Shown here: in pieces, positions 47,423-56,433 of the stretch
Layout: each line of letters opens with the position of its first letter
Numbering within the stretch: position 1 is the stretch's first letter
Assembly (NCBI RefSeq): GCF_000745485.1
Contig: NZ_JQJK01000015.1
Coordinates: forward strand, 156,931 to 220,930
Source of the DNA: Methanobacterium veterum
Lineage (GTDB): Archaea; Methanobacteriota; Methanobacteria; Methanobacteriales; Methanobacteriaceae
Direction: 5' to 3'
Length of the DNA stretch: 64,000 bases
Notes under the pieces: generated by a model
Database searches by the model: none
Told to the model about the DNA's origin: nothing
Seen by the model: the letters and a program-made list of their open reading frames with translations, nothing else
Program-made: the position numbers and the translations under genes

Positions 47423-47881
47423 ATGGAAATAGTGGAAAAGAAACTTGGAAAAAGACAGGTTGCATATGTAACATATAAAGGATCCTATGAAGAAGTCCCT
47501 GTTCTTATGGGGGAGATTGTGGGGTTCATAATGGCCAAAGGGCTTTCTATAATGGGTCCGCCATTTGGTGTATACTTCAACAGCCCCCAGGAAGTGCCAG
47601 TTGAAGAAATAATGTATGAGGTTGGAATGCCGTTTGAAGGGGAAACAGATGAAGATGGCCGGGTGAAAATCAAAATTATACCTGAACAGCTTGTCCTTTC
47701 AACTGTTTATAAAGGTCCTTACAGTGGGTGTGGAATGGCAATTGGTGCGCTGGCTGAATATGCATACAAAAATGGATATGAAATTATTGGCCCGCCTATG
47801 GAAACCTACATTTCTGACCCTAATGAAACTCCTGAAAGCGAACTTTTAACCGAGATGTGCTTTCCGGTAATGAAAAAGTAA
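47423..47881 (+). CDS. GyrI-like small-molecule-binding protein
   Basis: 152 residues of the GyrI/AraC effector-binding fold: two beta-alpha-beta-beta repeats, with GKRQVAYVTYKGSYEEVP and then PEQLVLSTVYKGPYSG at equivalent positions and GPPFGVYF / GPPMETYI strands. The conserved acidic residue of GyrI-type pockets is present near the end (ESELLTEMCFPV). ATG 47423 follows GGAGGCAT. Stand-alone members bind, and in some cases hydrolyse, cytotoxic cyclic compounds. The adjacent PadR regulator supports a xenobiotic-response role. Confidence 0.8.
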   Translation: MEIVEKKLGKRQVAYVTYKGSYEEVPVLMGEIVGFIMAKGLSIMGPPFGVYFNSPQEVPVEEIMYEVGMPFEGETDEDGRVKIKIIPEQLVLSTVYKGPYSGCGMAIGALAEYAYKNGYEIIGPPMETYISDPNETPESELLTEMCFPVMKK

Positions 47882-47917
47882 ATTGTTCACTTATTTTTTT
47901 TAATAGGGAGATTAGAA

Positions 47918-48952
47918 ATGAATAGAACTTCTCTTGTAGCCCCGTGTGGAATGAATTGCAGCGTTTGCATAGCCTATTTAAGAGAAAAGAATAAATGTCC
48001 TGGCTGCAGGCTATTTAACGCAAGTGAACCAGTTACTATTGCTAGATGTAAAATTAAAAACTGTGAAGTTATTCAAAAAGATGGAGCGGAGTTTTGTTTC
48101 GCTTGTGGTGATTTCCCCTGTAGAAATTTAAATCATCTGGACAAAAGGTACAGAACTAAATACAATATGAGCATGGTTGAAAATTTAGAGTATATTAAAA
48201 AGTGGGGTATTGAAAAATTCTTAGAAAATGAAGATATTAGATGGACCTGCTCTGAGTGTGGAGGTATCATTTGTGTTCATAAGGGTTACTGTTACAGCTG
48301 CGGAAAAATATATTGGAGGACAAAGAAAATGACAAAGATAGACTTAAAAAAGGAAAATAAAGAACTGTATAATCCCTCAGTGAAGGAACCTTCCCTTGTA
48401 GATGTCCCTGAAATGAAATTTTTGATGATAGATGGTGAAGGAGACCCAAATACCTCGGAGGAATATAAAGATGCAATGGAAGCACTGTTTCCAGTATCTT
48501 ATAAGGTAAAATTCATTTCTAAAAAAGAAAAATCAAAAGATTATGTTGTAATGCCCCTTGAAGGACTATGGTGGGTCCAAAACATGGAAAATTTCAGTAT
48601 TGAGGATAAAAGTAGCTGGAAATGGACAGCAATGATAAGGCAGCCTGACTTTATAAGTAAAAGAATGATAAATGAGGCTATTGAAGAAGTTGAAAAAAAG
48701 AAGAATCCTACTGCATTATCCAAAATAAGATTTGAAAGTCTGCATGAGGGATTGTCAGCTCAGATAATGCATATTGGCCCATTTTCTGAAGAAGGTCCAA
48801 CAGTGGAGAAGCTTCATGCATTCATTGAAGAGAAAGGCTACGAATTTGATGGTACCAGCACTGGTGAGAAACATCATGAGATATACATAAGTGACATGCG
48901 TAGAACAAAACCAGAAAGGCTTAAAACTATCATAAGACAACCTGTTAAATAA
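47918..48952 (+). CDS. DUF3795 (Cys-rich) fused to a GyrI-like domain
   Basis: 344 residues. Residues 1 to about 135 hold many Cys pairs (APCGMNCSVCIAYL, KCPGCRLF, FCFACGDFPC, CSECGGIIC, CYSCGK), matching DUF3795 plus a zinc-ribbon end. Residues about 138-344 match the longer GyrI-like family that normally starts MTKIDLKKENKELYNP. Just before that Met (ATG 48329-48331) is an internal GGAGG (48315-48319) at proper spacing. The second domain may thus also be made alone, or two genes have fused through loss of a stop. Ligand unknown. It lies in the PadR-led cluster. Confidence 0.75.
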   Translation: MNRTSLVAPCGMNCSVCIAYLREKNKCPGCRLFNASEPVTIARCKIKNCEVIQKDGAEFCFACGDFPCRNLNHLDKRYRTKYNMSMVENLEYIKKWGIEKFLENEDIRWTCSECGGIICVHKGYCYSCGKIYWRTKKMTKIDLKKENKELYNPSVKEPSLVDVPEMKFLMIDGEGDPNTSEEYKDAMEALFPVSYKVKFISKKEKSKDYVVMPLEGLWWVQNMENFSIEDKSSWKWTAMIRQPDFISKRMINEAIEEVEKKKNPTALSKIRFESLHEGLSAQIMHIGPFSEEGPTVEKLHAFIEEKGYEFDGTSTGEKHHEIYISDMRRTKPERLKTIIRQPVK

Positions 48953-48966
48953 AAGAAGGGGATTAA

Positions 48967-49362
48967 ATGAATAAAAATTTAAAAATAGTTTTGTTTGGGT
49001 TTTTAGTATGGTTAATTCCATTTGCAGTATCGTTTTTTATTTATCCTCTCAAAACACCTATGTATTCTCTCTTTGAATCTATTATGAGTGTATTAATAGC
49101 TGTTGCTGCAATGATATTTTCTTATTTCTACTTTAGAGATATCAAGACAAATTTTGCGGTGGAAGGTATAATAACAGGTATTGTGTGGTTCATAATTGCA
49201 ATAGTAATAGATTTAGTGATGTTCCTGCCTGCAAGTCCCATGCATATGAATTTCAATGATTACATGATGACTATAGGTGTTAAATACTTAATCATACCTG
49301 TTGTAACGATTGGAACTGGATACATAGCTCAGGGCAATATAATGGGGCGATACTGTGAATAA
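48967..49362 (+). CDS. Small four-helix membrane protein
   Basis: 131 residues with four hydrophobic helices (about 7-27, 34-54, 66-86, 102-122). The fold pattern and start MNKNxKIxxxGxLVWLIP are shared with the next gene, so the two are tandem paralogs, perhaps forming a heterodimer. ATG behind GAAGGGGATTAA. It starts 14 bases after the DUF3795-GyrI gene and ends inside the next gene (8-base overlap). No known family; function unknown. Confidence 0.72.
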   Translation: MNKNLKIVLFGFLVWLIPFAVSFFIYPLKTPMYSLFESIMSVLIAVAAMIFSYFYFRDIKTNFAVEGIITGIVWFIIAIVIDLVMFLPASPMHMNFNDYMMTIGVKYLIIPVVTIGTGYIAQGNIMGRYCE

Positions 49363-49741
49363 AAATGCAAAAATAATCAATTATGGGCTTTTAGTGTGGT
49401 TAATACCCTCTTTAATTACAGTTATTTTAGGTTCTTTTTTAGCTGCCATAAATATTTTTGAGATTATATCTGCCGTGGCCATAGCTGTAACTGTAATGGT
49501 TTTTTCTTATTTATATTTAAAAGTTATAACCGAAAATTTCCTTAAAGAAAGTGTTTTAATTGGAATAAGCTGGTTGATAATTAGTATTGCTCTGGATATA
49601 ATCTTAATATTGTTAGGGATTTCACAATTAACCTTGATTAACTATACGATGTATGTTGCACCTCTGTACATTATTATTCCTGCCATAACCATTGGATTGG
49701 GATTATACATGAACCAAAGAATGAATGATGCAGGGGATTGA
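49355..49741 (+). CDS. Small four-helix membrane protein, tandem paralog
   Basis: 128 residues, GTG start overlapping the previous gene by eight bases. Four helices (about 8-30, 35-55, 65-88, 95-118). Shared with its neighbour are the N-terminus, a short FSYLYLK segment after helix 2 and a final IIPAITIGLG. Two-gene small membrane pairs of this size are often heterodimeric transporters, but the sequence does not look like SMR proteins, so no function is claimed. Its stop overlaps the Arg codon before the amidohydrolase ATG. Confidence 0.7.
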   Translation: MNKNAKIINYGLLVWLIPSLITVILGSFLAAINIFEIISAVAIAVTVMVFSYLYLKVITENFLKESVLIGISWLIISIALDIILILLGISQLTLINYTMYVAPLYIIIPAITIGLGLYMNQRMNDAGD

Positions 49742-49743
49742 GA

Positions 49744-50570
49744 ATGATAATAGATTCACATGTACATCTGCACCCAACAGAAGAAGTTGGAAAAATGGTA
49801 TTAGAAAAGATAGGATTACCTTATTACAGTTATGGTACTCCTGATGATTATGTAAATGATATGAAAAGCGCAGGCATAGATCGGGGAGTGGTAGTGAGCT
49901 TTGCACTAGATAACCAGATTAAAAACAATAATTTCTGGACAGTTGCAATCACCCGTCCTGGAAGAAATAAACCTGCTAAATATCCTATGCTAATTCCTTT
50001 TATATCAGTAAGCCCCACTATGAAAGGCCGTACAATGATTGAGGAACTTGAGCATAAATACAACTGGGGAATGAAAGGTCTAAAATTTCATCCAGTGGCG
50101 CAGGAATTTGCCCCTGACGATGAGAGAATGTGGCCGGTTTACGAGTGGATGATGAAACATGATTTGCATATTATGGCTCATTCGGGCTTCAATGTTGATG
50201 GTAAATCTATGTTTGGAGAACCAGAAAGATGGAGCCCTGTTTTAGAAGAATTTAGTGATCTTAAATTGATTCTAGCACATATGGGAGGTGGATCATGGGA
50301 TATGAGCATTGAAATTGCTGATAAATTTCCACAGGTTATGTTTGACACTGCAATTGCGATTTCATATATAAACAGTCCAACTACGCTGGACGATGAGCGG
50401 CTGTGGACTTAATAAGAACTATTGGATCTGATAGAATATTATTCGGCTCAGATTATCCCTGGATAAATCCAAGAAAAGATATTGAAAGAATTAATGGCCT
50501 AAATATATCGGACAATGATAAAAAACTTATACTGGGTGAAAACGCGGCAAGATTATTCAATTTGAAATAA
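49744..50570 (+). pseudogene. Amidohydrolase-family (TIM barrel) hydrolase, apparent one-base deletion
   Basis: ATG 49744 opens a frame with the metal-binding DSHVHLHP at the N-terminus, GMKGLKFHPVAQEF, a MAHSGFN segment and LKLILAHMGGGSWD (amidohydrolase_2). It stops at 50410-50412 after DDERLWT. The other frame continues seamlessly (VDLIRTIGSDRILFGSDYPW, with the final catalytic Asp, then 35 more residues) to a stop at 50568-50570. Adding one G at about 50397 (GAGGCG in place of GAGCG) restores a 276-residue protein with DDEAAVDLI at the joint. Either a real frameshift that removes the last catalytic Asp or a base-calling error. Expected activity: hydrolysis or decarboxylation; substrate unknown. 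Confidence 0.8.
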
Positions 50571-50582
50571 TGTGGTGTAAAC

Positions 50583-51587
50583 ATGACCGACTGGAAACCT
50601 TTTTTAAACGCAGACCCAACAGAATGGCTTTTAGAGGAAAATAATCCTTCAGTTAGATATTTCACTCTTAGGGACATATTTGAAATGCCAGAAAATGATC
50701 CTGAAGTTAAGAAAGCCAAAGCCGACATCATGAAAACTGGAACTGTGCCTAAAATTTTAGCTAAACAGGAAGATGGAGGCTACTGGGGCATTCCAGGTAA
50801 TTTCTATGTAAGGGGTAAATATAAGGGAACTTCATGGCAGTTGATAATCCTCGCTGAACTTGGTGCAGATAGTGCAGACGAAAGAATTAAAAATACCTGT
50901 GAATTCATGCTTAAAAATTCCCAGGATCCTGAAAGCGGCGCTTTTGCATATATAAGTGATGATAACGGTGTTGGTGATGCTGAAAGAATTTTACCATGTC
51001 TTACTGCTAACATGGTGTGGAGTCTTATTCGATTGGGGTATCTGGATGATGAAAGAGTTCAAAAAGCAGTTAAATGGCTTATAGCTCATCAGAGGTTTGA
51101 TGATGGACCTGTAGAGCTTCCTGAAGGAGGGCCATATGCGGTGTGGAAAAAGTGCTGGGGAAGGCGTACTTGCCACAGTATCATTGTAAAGTCTCTTAAA
51201 GTATTCAGTGAAATTCCTGAAAATAAGAGAACACCAGAAATGGAAAATTGCATATCTAAATGTGCTGAGCATATGCTTAATCACAGCATTCATAAAAGGA
51301 GCCGACCCCCAGCTGAAGGTAGGTTTAAATGGTTGGAATTTGGTTTTCCATTGATGTGGAACATAGATGCCCTGGAAGTTTTAGGACTGCTTACTAAACG
51401 GGGCTATAAAGATGAAAGGATGCAGGAAGCCCTAGATATAATGGTTTCCAAACAGAATAGCGAAGGCAGATGGGCATTGGAAAATACTTTCAACGGGCGC
51501 TTCCATACGAGCATAGAAATGAAAGGAAAAGAAAGTAAATGGATCACTTTAAATGCTCTGAGGGTATTAAAGAGTTATTATGGATAG
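50583..51587 (+). CDS. Prenyltransferase/terpene-cyclase-like alpha-alpha toroid protein
   Basis: 334 residues with repeated helix pairs and QxxDGxW/GxW-type motifs: KQEDGGYWGIPGNFY, HQRFDDGPVELP and KQNSEGRWALENTF near the C-terminus. These resemble the squalene-cyclase/prenyltransferase alpha-alpha barrel. The DxDD cyclase signature and the zinc ligands of protein prenyltransferases are not evident, so activity is unclear. Close relatives are sometimes labelled NifH-like in databases; nothing here supports that. It starts 12 bases after the amidohydrolase and 12 bases before alkD-like, so it is in the same operon. Confidence 0.62.
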   Translation: MTDWKPFLNADPTEWLLEENNPSVRYFTLRDIFEMPENDPEVKKAKADIMKTGTVPKILAKQEDGGYWGIPGNFYVRGKYKGTSWQLIILAELGADSADERIKNTCEFMLKNSQDPESGAFAYISDDNGVGDAERILPCLTANMVWSLIRLGYLDDERVQKAVKWLIAHQRFDDGPVELPEGGPYAVWKKCWGRRTCHSIIVKSLKVFSEIPENKRTPEMENCISKCAEHMLNHSIHKRSRPPAEGRFKWLEFGFPLMWNIDALEVLGLLTKRGYKDERMQEALDIMVSKQNSEGRWALENTFNGRFHTSIEMKGKESKWITLNALRVLKSYYG

Positions 51588-51599
51588 CAGGTGGAATTT

Positions 51600-52280
51600 A
51601 TGCAGTTTGAAGAAATTATTACAGAACTAGAATCATTATCTAACCTTGAAGATGTGGAAGGAAGGGCTAGATTTGGAATAAACCACACCAAAACCTATGG
51701 TGTGAGAATGCCTGAATTAAGGCGCATAGCTAAAACCGCAGGTAAAGACCATGAGCTTGCAGAGAAGTTATGGAACGCAGGATACGGCGAGACAAAAATA
51801 CTTGCAGGTTTAATTGAGGATCCAAAAATGGTTACAGAAGATCAGATGGAAAACTGGGTGTCTGGATTTGATTCGTGGGATGTCTGCGACCAGTGCTGTA
51901 TAAATTTATTCCGTAAAACTCCTTTTGCACGCCAAAAAGTGTTTGAATGGAGCACCAGAGAGGGAGAATTTGTAAAAAGGGCCGCATTTGCAATGATTGC
52001 TGTTCTAGCGGTGCATGATAAAAAGGCAGATGATGAAAAATTTGAGGAATTCTTCCCTTTAATTATAAGAGAATCGTTAGACAACCGGAATTTCGTTAAA
52101 AAAGCTGTCAACTGGGCATTAAGGCAGATTGGAAAACGTAATATTAATTTAAATAGGAGGGCTGTTGAAATTGCAGAAGAAATCAGCACTATTGATTCAA
52201 AAAGTGCTAAATGGATAGCAGCTGACGCCATCAGGGAACTTACAGGCGAAAAAGTTCAGGAAAGGCTTAAAAAGAAGTGA
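51600..52280 (+). CDS. AlkD-like DNA alkylation repair protein
   Basis: 226 residues of HEAT-like helical repeats. Family marks: GVRMPELRRIAK near residue 37, LAGLIEDPKMVTEDQMENW, then the conserved FDSWDVCDQCC with the Trp/Asp that contact the lesion in AlkD, FVKRAAFAMIA and FVKKAVNWALRQIGKRN. It would remove N3- or N7-alkylated purines without base flipping. ATG 51600 has AGGTGG at 51588-51593; a GTG at 51591 lies inside that site. Together with the GyrI-like genes it fits a genotoxic or xenobiotic response group. Confidence 0.85.
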   Translation: MQFEEIITELESLSNLEDVEGRARFGINHTKTYGVRMPELRRIAKTAGKDHELAEKLWNAGYGETKILAGLIEDPKMVTEDQMENWVSGFDSWDVCDQCCINLFRKTPFARQKVFEWSTREGEFVKRAAFAMIAVLAVHDKKADDEKFEEFFPLIIRESLDNRNFVKKAVNWALRQIGKRNINLNRRAVEIAEEISTIDSKSAKWIAADAIRELTGEKVQERLKKK

Positions 52281-52285
52281 TGAGT

Positions 52286-53620
52286 TTAAATTTCACCTAT
52301 CAAATTTGCCAGCTGCTCCAGATTCCGGACACTAAAAAGTTCTGCTCCTGCATCTTCATAATGGGAAACGCAGCTGCCAAATTTATTCCACTGAATTTTT
52401 GGTTCTGGATTTAGTATCAGCACCCTCTTTGACTTATTGACCATTTCTTGAATTAACTCTGCACTTCTGGGTTTTTCAGATATTTTGGGACCCATCCAAT
52501 CTCTGCAGTCGGTTAAAATAATTACATAGGATTTATTGGTTATATTAGATTCTTCTAAGAAGCTTTTAAATGATGAGAACATATTTGAGCATCGATTTAC
52601 TTTTTCATTTTTTTCCCTAACTTCAAATACTTTATCAGATGCCCTTTCGATATTTGGTTCAGCAAGTGCCGATGTAACTTCAATTATTTCATTATCATAT
52701 TCAAATACCCTTGCCTTATTAAAAGCTTTTTGAGACGCGTAAATAATGCCGAAAAACCAGTTGCTTACCCAATCACAGGAAGCGCTTATATCACTTAAGA
52801 AAAAATGATTCATTTTACTCAGCTTTGGCTTTTCATTTACCCTTTCTAGAAAAACTCCGCCGTATTTCATATTTTTTCTTATGGTTTTTCTAATATTGGT
52901 TTTTCCTTTAGATGACAATTTAAAACGTCTTGAGCGTTTAGTAACAATCTTTTTGCCAAGTTTTTGGCAGAGATCCATTATCTTAGGATATAATCGGTTT
53001 AGAACCATGTTGTTTAGAAGAAGAAGGTCTGTAAAGCTCATTTTTTCAATGTTTGAGTTTATATCATGCTGATTTAAAGCTTTGAGTACATCTTCTGTTT
53101 TATAGCCGCTGTCTAAAAGTTTTTCTACTGCTTTTTGCCGTGTTTTATTATTTAATCTAGTAATTTCAAGATTTAACTTTCCGCTAAGTCTCTGGCTATT
53201 TGGTAAATTTTTTCCATTTTCTTCCTCAGAATTTCCAGATTTTTTATTTATATACATATTCTGTATTTCATTTGAGAGACGGGCTACTGCTTTATTCACC
53301 TTTCGTGATTCTTTAATTTCTTCTGATTGCTGCCCTGTTACATCCTTTAAATCTGATACCTCATTATTTAAGTCCACTGATTCTTGAACTTCTACCTGTA
53401 ATTTTTTTTCAAAAATTATATTGAAAATCATATCAAATTTTTCCCGCTGGTCCTGCTCTTTAACATAAACACAAGCTAAAGCTTCTCTTAAAGTTTTTAA
53501 GTCATTTTTAATTAAAAGAGCAGATTTATAGGCTGTTTCAGTACTGCGCACGCTTACAGGAATTCCTAACGCACGTAAAGAACTTGAAAATTCAATTATT
53601 TTATCCAGCATATCTATCAT
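52286..53620 (-). CDS. VWA-domain protein (CoxE-like), partner of the MoxR ATPase
   Basis: 444 residues. N-terminal helices (LRALGIPVSVRSTETAYKS, as in CoxE-type proteins), a charged middle (about 95-180), and a C-terminal von Willebrand A domain with a modified MIDAS (HFFLSDISASCDW instead of DxSGS; later TDCRDWMGPK). The last residues give the typical LNPEPKIQWNKFGS. It lies 22 bases behind the MoxR-type gene. Such pairs remodel metal enzymes or complexes; the client is unknown, with no carbon-monoxide dehydrogenase gene near. It converges with the alkD-like gene (five-base gap). Confidence 0.83.
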   Translation of the reverse strand: MIDMLDKIIEFSSSLRALGIPVSVRSTETAYKSALLIKNDLKTLREALACVYVKEQDQREKFDMIFNIIFEKKLQVEVQESVDLNNEVSDLKDVTGQQSEEIKESRKVNKAVARLSNEIQNMYINKKSGNSEEENGKNLPNSQRLSGKLNLEITRLNNKTRQKAVEKLLDSGYKTEDVLKALNQHDINSNIEKMSFTDLLLLNNMVLNRLYPKIMDLCQKLGKKIVTKRSRRFKLSSKGKTNIRKTIRKNMKYGGVFLERVNEKPKLSKMNHFFLSDISASCDWVSNWFFGIIYASQKAFNKARVFEYDNEIIEVTSALAEPNIERASDKVFEVREKNEKVNRCSNMFSSFKSFLEESNITNKSYVIILTDCRDWMGPKISEKPRSAELIQEMVNKSKRVLILNPEPKIQWNKFGSCVSHYEDAGAELFSVRNLEQLANLIGEI

Positions 53621-53642
53621 GTTTTAATGGGTTTTTATAATT

Positions 53643-54491
53643 TTATTTGGAAAAATACCTGAAACTTTGAACTTTCTCTTTATCTTCTTCATCTTTTAAA
53701 ATAACTCCTAGAGTTTTTTCAAATGAATCATTGTCCAGCTCTTCTTTATCCATAGCGATTAACGTTTTAACAAGATCAACTGTAGCACGAATAGAAGGCT
53801 TTTTGCTGAGTTTAAGCTTCCTTATTCTCTGCATAATGTTAACAATCTCACTTACAGTTTCTTGAGGAGCCTCTGGTAGATGCATGTTTACGATTTCCTT
53901 TTCTCTTTGAGAGCTAGGATAATCAATGTAAAGGTGTAGACAACGATCCTTTGTTTCATTTAGAAGTTTTCTTTGAGAGTTTGAAGTTATAACCATTAAA
54001 AGGTCGTTTTCAAGATTAAAAGTCCCAAGATCATTTACTGTGATCTCTTTTTCTGCCAGGGCTTGAAGTAAGAAACTTTCAACTTCTTCATCTGCCTTAT
54101 CGAGTTCATCTATTAAAATAATGGAGGGGTTTTTATTTTTAAAAGCTGAAAGTAGTGATCTTTTTATAAAAAATTCTTCATGGAATATTTCTGTGCTTTG
54201 TTTTTCTATTCTGGCCATCTCTAAAAATAGAAGCTGTTTTTGATAGTTCCATTCTCCCACAACCTGTTCAAAGGTTATTCCTTCATAGCACTGTATTCTG
54301 AAAAAATCCCGCTTTAGCGATCTGGACAGTGCTTTTGCAAGTTCTGTTTTGCCGGTGCCTGGAGGGCCTTCAATTAAAATAGGTTTTTTTAAAGATAGTG
54401 CGATGAAAACTATGGTGCCTATTTTGTCATCTGGAATGTACTTATTTTCAATGAGAGATTCATTTATAGAATTTATATTCAAATCTTTCAT
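53643..54491 (-). CDS. MoxR-type AAA+ ATPase
   Basis: 282 residues. Walker A GPPGTGKT (residues 42-49), Walker [12 protein letters not shown] (Asp128-Glu129), sensor 1 [10 protein letters not shown] near residue 170, and an arginine-finger region around [16 protein letters not shown]. The MoxR hallmark [18 protein letters not shown] follows Walker A. It is a chaperone-like motor acting with the downstream VWA protein. The promoter region 54492-54600 holds no gene. Confidence 0.9.
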   Translation of the reverse strand: MKDLNINSINESLIENKYIPDDKIGTIVFIALSLKKPILIEGPPGTGKTELAKALSRSLKRDFFRIQCYEGITFEQVVGEWNYQKQLLFLEMARIEKQSTEIFHEEFFIKRSLLSAFKNKNPSIILIDELDKADEEVESFLLQALAEKEITVNDLGTFNLENDLLMVITSNSQRKLLNETKDRCLHLYIDYPSSQREKEIVNMHLPEAPQETVSEIVNIMQRIRKLKLSKKPSIRATVDLVKTLIAMDKEELDNDSFEKTLGVILKDEEDKEKVQSFRYFSK

Positions 54492-54645
54492 ATCCTCACT
54501 CCGAGATTACTTAAAAAATTCAACTCTGTAAATTTAAAAATTATATATGTCCAACATGGTTAATACATTACATTATTTTAGTATGATTATATGTATGTTA
54601 AAAAGAGGGGTCTGGATAAAAAGAATAATGGTAGTATAGAACTAA

Positions 54646-55122
54646 TCATGGATTTTTAAGGGCAACAATTTGTTTTAAGTCTACTAGTTTCCACACCATA
54701 GTTCTGTCTTCTTCCAGGATCAATTGGATAGATTCATCGGGAGAGTGACCTATAGCAGCTAAAGCTTTATTTGAGAGGTTTTTATCTTTGATCATTTGTA
54801 TAAACATTTCTTTAATCTTTTTTTTATCCTCTTCATCCTCTACTTCAACTATACGTCCTTGAAGATTTGCAAATTTATAATTGGACATATCTTCGGAATA
54901 TTTTTCTATTTCAACAGCTACATTTGAATTCAGCTTAATTTCTTTAATTTTTTTACCGTACTTTGTTGACAGAAAATAAAGGAATCCTCCGTCAAAGATG
55001 TACATGAATGGGGTGATATAGGGATAATTTTCTCCTTTAAATGCAATTCGACCAATAAAATTTTGTTTAATTAACTCATCATATTCTTCCTTGTCCATAG
55101 CTGGAATTTTTATCATGTTCAT
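54646..55122 (-). CDS. Pyridoxamine 5'-phosphate oxidase-fold flavin/F420-binding protein
   Basis: 158 residues, split-barrel fold: the N-terminal MDKEEYDELIKQNFIGRIAF, central YITPFMYIFDGGFLYFLSTKYGKKI, and LQGRIVEVEDEEDKKKI, with MVWKLVDLKQIVALKN at the end. Similar to the small PNPOx-like proteins that bind FMN or F420 (heme-degrading NimA/HugZ-like group). ATG 55122 follows GGTG; a GTG at 55131 is possible. Substrate unknown. It stands alone. Confidence 0.8.
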   Translation of the reverse strand: MNMIKIPAMDKEEYDELIKQNFIGRIAFKGENYPYITPFMYIFDGGFLYFLSTKYGKKIKEIKLNSNVAVEIEKYSEDMSNYKFANLQGRIVEVEDEEDKKKIKEMFIQMIKDKNLSNKALAAIGHSPDESIQLILEEDRTMVWKLVDLKQIVALKNP

Positions 55123-55284
55123 GGAAAACACCGTATTATAATTATAAATTCTATTATTAAAAAATTTTATGTAAGTATGATAGTTAAAGCTAACAAATTA
55201 AACTTTAATAAAAATAAGAATTTTAAATGTTTTTAATACACATAACTCTGATTAATAGCACAAATATGTCAAATTTGGCAGACT

Positions 55285-56424
55285 TCAATCATGTTTAAAC
55301 TCATTTACAGCTTTAATAACGTTGTATGGATCATCTGAAATTACACTGCTTCCATATAATTCCATAGCTCCAATGTCTGCAACCTGTTTAAAAATACTGC
55401 CTCTATCTACAATTCTTATAACATATGGAAGAAATGTCTCACCGAATGAAGGGCAAGAAATAGCTAAATTAAAACTGTTTACACCTAGTTCATCAATATA
55501 ACATCGAAGTACTCTATAAACGGCCTCTTTTACGTCTTCATTTGTTGAGGGATTATCTCTTGAAATAATTATGAATTCTTTCTCTTTGAGGGGAGTTAAA
55601 CTTGCAAAACCGTTTACATCACCATCTAAGGCAAGCCCAAGTGCCTTATGAATGTTATATGTGTCTCTAAAAAGGTTCCGGCCGGTTAACTGCATGTAGC
55701 TTCTAAAATTTTTCCTTAAAAATTGTGTTTTAGCATAATGAACGCTTTTGGTGATTAAAACCTGCGCATGACCATGGATCTGTGAAGCACCTGCTTTTGG
55801 AAGACAGTTCCAGATAAAAAGTGGAGATGTGAACTGTTTGTCGTGATTATTGACTTTTTTAAACCATTTAAACCCAGTTTCTATATAATCAGATAGTTCT
55901 TCCTGTGTGAAATCAAGGGGGTTATGCTTTTTAAAAAATACCATACTGCTCCATGCGTCATATTTGGCAATATTTGCTCCAGTAATACAGTGTTCACCTT
56001 GAATTCTTCCAAATATATCCTCTGGAGTGTATTTTTCAGCCTGGCAAAAGTCGCAGTTTTCTTTAGATTTTTCAATGTATTCTTGAACTTTTTTCTGTTC
56101 TTGGCTTTTCTCTTGAGGCTTCATTCCTGGCCTACTTGCCCTTAAAGAATTGAACAGAGATCCTTCACCTGTCCATTTGTTGTAGGTCTTAATCACTTCC
56201 TGTGTTTGTATTCCCTCAATGACTTCATTTTTGGACTCTATAATCTTTCCAGAGTCGTCTTTATTTCCAAAATATGTATGAACTTTTTCCTTAAATGATG
56301 GTGGTATCTTCAAGTTTCCTGTGGCGCTTGATACGTGAAAAATATTATTAAACAGTCTAAATGAGTCTTCATCTTCTTTTTTTAATCTATTTACTCTTTC
56401 TTCAAGATCTAAAATAGAATTCAT
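55285..56424 (-). CDS. GalT/HIT-superfamily nucleotidyltransferase-like protein
   Basis: 379 residues. Central CDFCQAEKYTPEDIFGRIQG looks like a GalT zinc-site Cys pair, and ASQIHGHAQVLI near residue 217 is the HxHxQ active-site motif of hexose-1-phosphate uridylyltransferases, where the middle His takes the nucleotide. An N-terminal helical extension of about 120 residues is unusual. Substrate not determinable: GalT, ADP-glucose phosphorylase or a GDP-sugar phosphorylase all fit. It lies nine bases downstream of the MBL-rhodanese gene and may be co-transcribed. Confidence 0.72.
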   Translation of the reverse strand: MNSILDLEERVNRLKKEDEDSFRLFNNIFHVSSATGNLKIPPSFKEKVHTYFGNKDDSGKIIESKNEVIEGIQTQEVIKTYNKWTGEGSLFNSLRASRPGMKPQEKSQEQKKVQEYIEKSKENCDFCQAEKYTPEDIFGRIQGEHCITGANIAKYDAWSSMVFFKKHNPLDFTQEELSDYIETGFKWFKKVNNHDKQFTSPLFIWNCLPKAGASQIHGHAQVLITKSVHYAKTQFLRKNFRSYMQLTGRNLFRDTYNIHKALGLALDGDVNGFASLTPLKEKEFIIISRDNPSTNEDVKEAVYRVLRCYIDELGVNSFNLAISCPSFGETFLPYVIRIVDRGSIFKQVADIGAMELYGSSVISDDPYNVIKAVNEFKHD

Positions 56425-56433
56425 ATTGTAACC

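Noticed and set aside
50583..51587. NifH-related annotation for the alpha-alpha toroid protein
   Set aside because: No P-loop or Fe-S Cys of NifH is present; the repeats are of the terpene-cyclase/prenyltransferase type.
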